Source of the DNA: Streptomyces mangrovi
Lineage (GTDB): Bacteria > Actinomycetota > Actinomycetes > Streptomycetales > Streptomycetaceae
Direction of reading: 5' to 3'
DNA: 64,000 nucleotides
NCBI RefSeq assembly: GCF_900114215.1
Contig: NZ_FOSG01000007.1
Coordinates: 1-64,000, forward strand
In this document: positions 59,460-64,000 of the stretch, one piece after another
Position numbering within the stretch: the first letter of the stretch is position 1
How the letters are laid out: each line of letters starts with the position of its first letter
Translations under genes and position numbers: made by a program
The notes under the pieces: model-generated
Databases searched by the model: none
Told to the model about the DNA's origin: nothing
The model's input: the letters and a program-made list of their open reading frames with translations, nothing else

Positions 59460-61019
59460 TCAGCTGCCCCCGAGCCGGAGGACGGAGCCCGCGGTGCGCA
59501 GCAGGATCGAGACGTCCTGCCACAGCGACCAGGTCTCGATGTAGTGGTTGTCGAACCGCACCCGGTCCTCGATGGAGGTGTCGCCGCGCAGTCCGTGCAC
59601 CTGGGCCAGCCCGGTGATCCCGGCGGGCATCCGGTGTCGGGCCGCGTAGCCGGGGTGGAGCCGGCTGAAGTGCTGGACGAAGTAGGGGCGTTCGGGTCGC
59701 GGCCCGACCAGGCTCATGTCACCGCGCAGCACGTTCCACAGCTGGGGCAGCTCGTCGAGCGAGGTGCGGCGCAGCACATGTCCGACCGTGCTCATCCGGT
59801 GGTCGTCCGCGACGTTCCAGCGCGTCGCCGACTCGTGCTCGTCGCGGGGGCGCAGGGTGCGGAACTTCAGGACGGTGAACGGGCGTCCGCCCAGCCCGAT
59901 CCGCTCCTGACGGAAGATCACCCCGGGCCCGTCGGCGATCCGGACGGCGAGCGCGCAGGCCAGCAGCACCGGGGCGGCGGCCAACAGAGCCACGGCGGCC
60001 ACCGCGACGTCCAGGGCGCGCTTGCCGCGCGGTCCGGCCCGGTGGTGCCGGGGTCGCGGGTCCAGGCGGCGGCAGGGGAAGCCCCACAGGTGCTCGACCG
60101 TACGTCCGGCGGCGCGGGCGCCGGTGACGGCGGCGGCCGGGTGTGCGGCCGGGGACGCCGCGCCGACCACCCACACGGTGCAGTCCAGGTCCGTGAAGAC
60201 CGGTACGAGCGCCGCGGCATCCGGGTCCGTGCCGGGGTCGCGGGTGAACACCGCGTCGCGCACGGCGTTCTGGATGGCGGCGCGGACGATGTCCTCGCGT
60301 CCGGTGAGCACCGGCACCGAGACGCCCTCGGCCAGTGCCGCGTCGGCCGGTTCTCCTCCCGGCTCGACCACCCCGACCGGGCGCATCCCGTACTCGGGGT
60401 GCTCGTACAGGGCGGTGGTGATGCGCCGTCCCGCCTCCCCGGCACCGACCACCAGGGCGGAGCGCGGTCTGCGCCGTCCGGCACGGCGGCGCGCCAGGTG
60501 GACGGCGCCGCGCGCGGCGCAGGCCAGGGCCGTGTGGGCGGCCACCGCGGCCACGAGGAGCGTCCAGCCCGGGGCGTTCCCCTCCCGGATCGCGGCCGGG
60601 ACCGCGGCGGCCGCGCACCAGGCTGCGGCCGTACGGCCGAGCAGGGCGGGCAGTTCGCCGAGCGCGGTCGGCGCCAGGGCGGTGCGGTAGAGGCCGGCAC
60701 GGGCGTTGAGCGGCACCAGGACGGCCAGCAGGACGGCACACAGCACCGCGGCCGCGAGCCCCCCCTCGTCCCCGCCCGCTCCGGGCGCCGCTGTCGCGGC
60801 GGTCACGGCGGCGGCCGCCGCGACGGCGGCGAGGCAGTCGGCCGCCGCGAGGAGAGCGGCGGCGCGGCGCCGGTGCGGGTTGCCGCGCAGAGCCGGCGGC
60901 AGCGGCCGGCGCGCCGGCGAGCGCGGCGGGCCGACATGGGCCGCCGCGGTGCGGGACTTGGGCTCCGGCAGGGGCAGGACCCGGCTCGGGTTGGATGTCC
61001 CGGTGTTGTCCGTGGTCAT
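59460..61019 (-). CDS. initiating polyprenyl-phosphate sugar-1-phosphate transferase (WbaP/CpsE-like)
   Basis: A 519-residue enzyme. The N-terminal half holds several membrane helices and a CoA-binding-like domain (ALVVGAGEAGRRITTALYEHPE). The C-terminal catalytic domain starts KRALDVAVAAVALLAAAP and continues with RQERIGLGGRPFTVLKFRTL, TSLDELPQLWNVLRGDMSLV and GPRPERP. It transfers a sugar-1-phosphate to undecaprenyl phosphate, the first EPS step. Its ATG overlaps the glycosyltransferase stop (ATGA). Confidence 0.92.
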   Translation of the reverse strand: MTTDNTGTSNPSRVLPLPEPKSRTAAAHVGPPRSPARRPLPPALRGNPHRRRAAALLAAADCLAAVAAAAAVTAATAAPGAGGDEGGLAAAVLCAVLLAVLVPLNARAGLYRTALAPTALGELPALLGRTAAAWCAAAAVPAAIREGNAPGWTLLVAAVAAHTALACAARGAVHLARRRAGRRRPRSALVVGAGEAGRRITTALYEHPEYGMRPVGVVEPGGEPADAALAEGVSVPVLTGREDIVRAAIQNAVRDAVFTRDPGTDPDAAALVPVFTDLDCTVWVVGAASPAAHPAAAVTGARAAGRTVEHLWGFPCRRLDPRPRHHRAGPRGKRALDVAVAAVALLAAAPVLLACALAVRIADGPGVIFRQERIGLGGRPFTVLKFRTLRPRDEHESATRWNVADDHRMSTVGHVLRRTSLDELPQLWNVLRGDMSLVGPRPERPYFVQHFSRLHPGYAARHRMPAGITGLAQVHGLRGDTSIEDRVRFDNHYIETWSLWQDVSILLRTAGSVLRLGGS

Positions 61020-62272
61020 CGCCTGATGTGCTCCCTGGTATCGGGGTGGAGATCGGGATGGGGACGGGATGGGATTCCGGCGGCCGGCCGGGGAAGGCGG
61101 CCGGCAGCGGCGGGGGCCGGCGGGCGGATCCGCCGGCGGACGGGCGCGGCGGCGGACCGCTCGGCCAGCACCTCGGCGTACAGCCGCGCGACCCGCTCGG
61201 CCGTGTGCCGTACGTCGTGGAAGGCCCGGACGTGTTCGGCGGCCAGCAGCCCCAGGTCGTGCCGGAGCGGCGGGTCGGCCAGCAGCGAGGCCAGCGCGCG
61301 GGCCAGGGCGCGGGGGTCCTCCGGCGGGACCAGGAAGTCGGCGGCGCGGCCCGGCGGGAGGCTCTCGGCCGCGCCGGTCACCGCGGTCGTCACCACCGGG
61401 CGGCCGCAGGCCATCGCCTCCAGCGGGACGAGCGCCATCCCCTCCCAGCGGGAGGGCAGCACCACCGCGTCGGCCGCCGCGTACCAGGCCGCCGTGTCCT
61501 GTGCCGCTCCGGCGAACAGCACCCCCGCGGGCGCCGCCGAGGCCAGTTCCCGGCGCGACGGGCCGTCGCCGACCAGGACCAGCCGGGCGCCGGGGACGCG
61601 GGCGGCGACCTCGGGCCAGGCCCGCAGCAGCACGTCCTGCCCCTTCTGCCGGCACAGCCTGCCGACGCAGACGGCCAGAGGGGCGTGCGGCGGCACCCCG
61701 GCGAGCGCGGGCAGGGCGGTACGCGCGCGGGCGCGGGCGGCTTCGTCCGCCGGGCGGAAGCGGCCGGTGTCCACGCCGTTGTGGACCACCGCCCAGCGGG
61801 CGCGCACCCCCGACGCCTCGCCGTGCCGCAGTTCGTCGTCGGCCACGCACAGCACGCGGTCCGCCCAGCGGGCCGCCAGCCGCTCCCAGTACAGGGCCAG
61901 CCGGGCGGTCGTCCCGCCGACGGCGTCGAAGGACCAGGCGTGCGGCTGGTGGACGGTGGGGACGCGGCCCCGCAGGGCGAGCCGCAGGACCAGCCCCGCC
62001 TTGGCGCTGTGCGTGTGCACCAGATCGGGGCGGAGGCGCCGCACCAGCCGGGCGGCCCGCACCGCCTCGCCGTACAGGCCCGGTCCCGGTTCGCGCAGCG
62101 CCGGCCAGTCGGCCACCTCCGCGCCGGCCGCGGCGGCGTCCCGGCCCAGCGCGCCGCCGGGCGGGCAGGCCACCACGGCGCGCGCTCCCGCCGCGCTCTG
62201 GGCGCGGACCAGATCGGTGACGACCCTGGCCACTCCTCCGTCCACGGGCTGGGACAGGTGCAGCACCGTCAT
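61016..62272 (-). CDS. GT4 glycosyltransferase
   Basis: A 418-residue glycosyltransferase with HLSQPVDGGVARVV at the N terminus, LVHTHSAKAGLVLRLAL, and the donor-binding AVCVGRLCRQKGQD and PSRWEGMALVPLEAMACGRPVV. ATG 62272 is preferred, with AGGAAGCGG upstream; GTG 62302 in frame is an alternative. It is the first gene of the leftward EPS operon. Confidence 0.9.
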   Translation of the reverse strand: MTVLHLSQPVDGGVARVVTDLVRAQSAAGARAVVACPPGGALGRDAAAAGAEVADWPALREPGPGLYGEAVRAARLVRRLRPDLVHTHSAKAGLVLRLALRGRVPTVHQPHAWSFDAVGGTTARLALYWERLAARWADRVLCVADDELRHGEASGVRARWAVVHNGVDTGRFRPADEAARARARTALPALAGVPPHAPLAVCVGRLCRQKGQDVLLRAWPEVAARVPGARLVLVGDGPSRRELASAAPAGVLFAGAAQDTAAWYAAADAVVLPSRWEGMALVPLEAMACGRPVVTTAVTGAAESLPPGRAADFLVPPEDPRALARALASLLADPPLRHDLGLLAAEHVRAFHDVRHTAERVARLYAEVLAERSAAAPVRRRIRPPAPAAAGRLPRPAAGIPSRPHPDLHPDTREHIRR

Positions 62273-62364
62273 GGGAACCGCTTCCTGATCGCTGTGGGAC
62301 ACGCCTGAACTCCCCATTCGCCGAACCGTTCCGACATCGCGCCGAGGGCGCCGGCCCGCTGCCC

Positions 62365-63462
62365 TCAGCGGCGCGCGTCGACCTGCAGGAAGAGCGCTCC
62401 GAGCTGGTAGCCCTCGTCACGGGTGGTGAAGCGGAACGTCAGCGAGTCGCCGCCGCGCACCAGCGCGGGGGCGATGCCGTGGACGTCGGAGTCGTAGCCC
62501 AGCGTGTCGGGGTACGCGGGCACACGGCGGGGCGCGGGGCGGCCGTGGTCGGTGATCGTGGAGTTCATGGGGTCGTCGGCGGGGTTGGCCGCGTCGCGCA
62601 CCCGGTGGGCGGGTGCGGTCCCGGTGCCCACCGTCAGCGTCTCCCCGCCCCGGCCGCGGTCGCCGTCGTAGGCCACCACGCCCGCGGCGCCGGACGCCCC
62701 GGGCGGCACCGGCAGGGCCTCGGCGGTGATCTCGAGGGCGCCCCTGGACGGGGTCATGGCCTCGTAGCCGTCCATGAGCAGCAGATGGCGCAGCGGCTCC
62801 CCGGGGTGGGCGTAGGCGGCCACCAGTGTCCAGCCGCCCCAGGCGCCGGCGGGCGAGCGGCCCGCGGCGACGTTGAGCTGGGCGACGGTGTAGGAGCCGC
62901 CGCCGGACCGCGCGACCAGACCGGTGACGTCGGCGGACGCGGTGTACCCGTCCATGACGCCGGTGCGGCGGTGGCCGACGACGGTGTCGGCGAGGACCTC
63001 CTTGTACCGGCCGCCCGGCTCGGCGATCAGCACCCGTCCGTTGTCCTCGGGGGGCTTCTGCTCGCCGACCCGGAGGTTGCCGCCCCAGTACAGCCGGGCG
63101 TAGGTGACGCGCGCCCCGGCGGGCAGGCGCAGCTCCGCGCCGCTGGAGTTGTAGGTGTTGGGGTCGTCGTCGATGTCGACGTAGGTCATCTCGTAGTCGC
63201 CGTTGTTCCCCTTCGCCGCTCCCTTCCGGGCCTGTGCGCACGGCGGCGTGCCGGTGGTGGCGGGGGTGAGGCAGGTGGCGGCCGAGTTGGCGGCGCGCAC
63301 GATGCCGCCGTGCTGTGTGGCGCGGTACCGCTCCCCGAACGGGATGCGCGGCGCCTCGCCGGGCGCGGGCGCGGCCGCGGTCGGCGGCAGCGCCATCGCC
63401 AGGGCCGCGGCTGCCAGTGCGCACAGCACTCCTCGGCTGGTGAGCCCCAGGGAAACACGCAT
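62365..63462 (-). CDS. secreted protein of unknown function
   Basis: A 365-residue exported protein with a Sec signal (about residues 1-33, ending AAAPAPG). The mature part starts FGERYRATQHGGIVRAANSAATC and has repeated beta-rich segments (RVTYARLYWGGNLR, YTVAQLNVAAGRSPAGAWGGWTLVAAYAHP). It looks like a surface or adhesin-like beta-sandwich protein found in many Streptomyces; I do not recognise a function. ATG 63462 has GGAGAAAG upstream. It lies directly upstream of the EPS operon on the same strand. Confidence 0.72.
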   Translation of the reverse strand: MRVSLGLTSRGVLCALAAAALAMALPPTAAAPAPGEAPRIPFGERYRATQHGGIVRAANSAATCLTPATTGTPPCAQARKGAAKGNNGDYEMTYVDIDDDPNTYNSSGAELRLPAGARVTYARLYWGGNLRVGEQKPPEDNGRVLIAEPGGRYKEVLADTVVGHRRTGVMDGYTASADVTGLVARSGGGSYTVAQLNVAAGRSPAGAWGGWTLVAAYAHPGEPLRHLLLMDGYEAMTPSRGALEITAEALPVPPGASGAAGVVAYDGDRGRGGETLTVGTGTAPAHRVRDAANPADDPMNSTITDHGRPAPRRVPAYPDTLGYDSDVHGIAPALVRGGDSLTFRFTTRDEGYQLGALFLQVDARR

Positions 63463-63756
63463 GGACTTTCTCCGATCGATACCGTTCAAATCGGAGCAAA
63501 CCATGGCAGACGCGTGCACCTCCGCCGAGGGTGACGCGCGGGGGTTGCGCCGAGCGTGTGACCGCCCGGATCAGCCTCCGGCGCGTACGGCATCCGCTTG
63601 CGGCGGTACGGCCCACAGGAGAGCACCGGAACGGTGATCCCGCTGGGCCCTCCGGGTGGTCCTGCGCATCACCCCCGTTGGACCGCCTCCGGACAGGACA
63701 ACCCATTCACAGCCCGGATCGACCACGGTTCGAAGAATCCCGAAAGGAGAACGGCG
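63463..63756. other. 294-base divergent intergenic region
   Basis: It separates the two divergent secreted-protein genes. No gene, palindrome or clear promoter was recognised. Confidence 0.4.
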
Positions 63757-64000
63757 ATGATCCGTATCGCCAAGACCGCCGCGATCACCGCGGCCGCCTG
63801 CGCCCTGGTTCTCGGCGGCGCGGGAGCCGCCTCCGCCGGCGGAGACCAGCCCGGCGGTCACAAGGGCGGTCACAAGAAGGAGCAGAGGAAGGACGGGAAG
63901 AAGGACGGCGGCAAGGGCCACAACAAGGGCCAGGGGAAGGGCCACGAGAAGGACCGGAAGAAGGACCACCGCAAGGGCGGGGACGACCGCCGCGGCGGTC
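63757..64000 (+). CDS. secreted Lys/Gly/His-rich small protein, cut by window end
   Basis: The first 81 residues of an exported protein. A Sec signal (MIRIAKTAAITAAACALVLG...ASAGG) is followed by a strongly basic, repetitive region of Gly-His-Lys and Lys-Asp/Glu units. GAAAGGAGA precedes the ATG at 63757. The frame is still open at the window end. It may bind nucleic acid, polysaccharide or metal, but nothing is certain. Confidence 0.65.
   Translation, partial: MIRIAKTAAITAAACALVLGGAGAASAGGDQPGGHKGGHKKEQRKDGKKDGGKGHNKGQGKGHEKDRKKDHRKGGDDRRGG

Noticed and set aside
58557..62288. 1243-residue plus-strand frame opposite the EPS operon
   Set aside because: Antisense to three recognised EPS genes and of biased composition.
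1..64000. CRISPR arrays, tRNA/rRNA genes, insertion sequences and attachment sites
   Set aside because: No regularly spaced repeats, tRNA-like cloverleaf, rRNA sequence, transposase or integrase was recognised on either strand. Short tandem repeats found are all within coding sequence or terminators.

Overview
The window is chromosomal DNA of a high-GC actinomycete, almost certainly Streptomyces or a close relative. The signs are very high GC, frequent GTG and TTG starts, ATGA/GTGA stop-start overlaps, mycothiol-linked genes, CebR-type operators, Zur boxes of the Streptomyces form and typical Streptomyces families (SpoIIE phosphatase, STAS and HATPase regulators, CBM2 cellulases). I saw no tRNA, rRNA, CRISPR array or insertion sequence. 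Nearly every part is accessory or conditionally used.

Layout. (1) 1-6141, minus strand: a compact biosynthetic operon read leftwards from a near-consensus promoter: MaoC dehydratase, two SAM methyltransferases, AurF/CmlI-type diiron N-oxygenase, class II aaRS-like amino acid:carrier-protein ligase, AcpS-type transferase, stand-alone carrier protein and a metK cut off by the window edge. It is preceded by a PLP trans-sulfuration enzyme (6158-7381). (2) 7.4-11.2 kb: a CsoR-like palindrome, a wrbA relic, and an NmtR-like metal sensor divergent from a P1B-4 Co/Ni/Fe ATPase plus a small [2Fe-2S]-like protein. (3) 11.3-14.1 kb: zinc-independent ribosomal proteins S14, L28, L33, L31 and S18 with a COG0523 protein, around a Zur box.

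(4) 14.1-28.1 kb is the most unusual part. One leftward gene train holds a FecBCD-type importer (lipoprotein, two permeases, ATPase), a 37-residue RiPP-precursor-like peptide, an RRE/E1-like protein, a CocE-type hydrolase, a YcaO cyclodehydratase, a SagB-type dehydrogenase and a two-subunit ABC exporter. Zur-like boxes lie before the importer and, embedded in the end of the ATPase gene, before the precursor. This suggests a zinc-starvation-induced azol(in)e peptide with its own exporter and importer, that is, a candidate ribosomally made zincophore. The function is inferred.

(5) 28-45.8 kb: a SpoIIE phosphatase; ectA-ectB without ectC or ectD; secreted GH25 lysozyme, PGRP amidase and GH12-CBM2 endoglucanase (CebR box); an acetyltransferase; STAS and HATPase regulators; a broken mycothiol-dependent isomerase gene; a cupin; a multicopper oxidase; a TetR/FMN-reductase pair with a double operator; a mycothiol formaldehyde dehydrogenase with an MBL hydrolase; and a HemK-like methyltransferase. 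(6) 45.8-48.6 kb: a large GH9 cellulase with CBM2 and a second CebR box. (7) 48.7-62.3 kb: an FAD oxidoreductase and an ATP-grasp ligase, then an exopolysaccharide locus with secreted GH26 hydrolase, Wzz-like protein, two GT4 glycosyltransferases, CE4 deacetylase, MurJ/Wzx-like flippase, O-antigen-ligase-like polymerase and an initiating sugar-phosphate transferase. (8) 62.3-64 kb: two secreted proteins of unknown function, the last cut by the window end.
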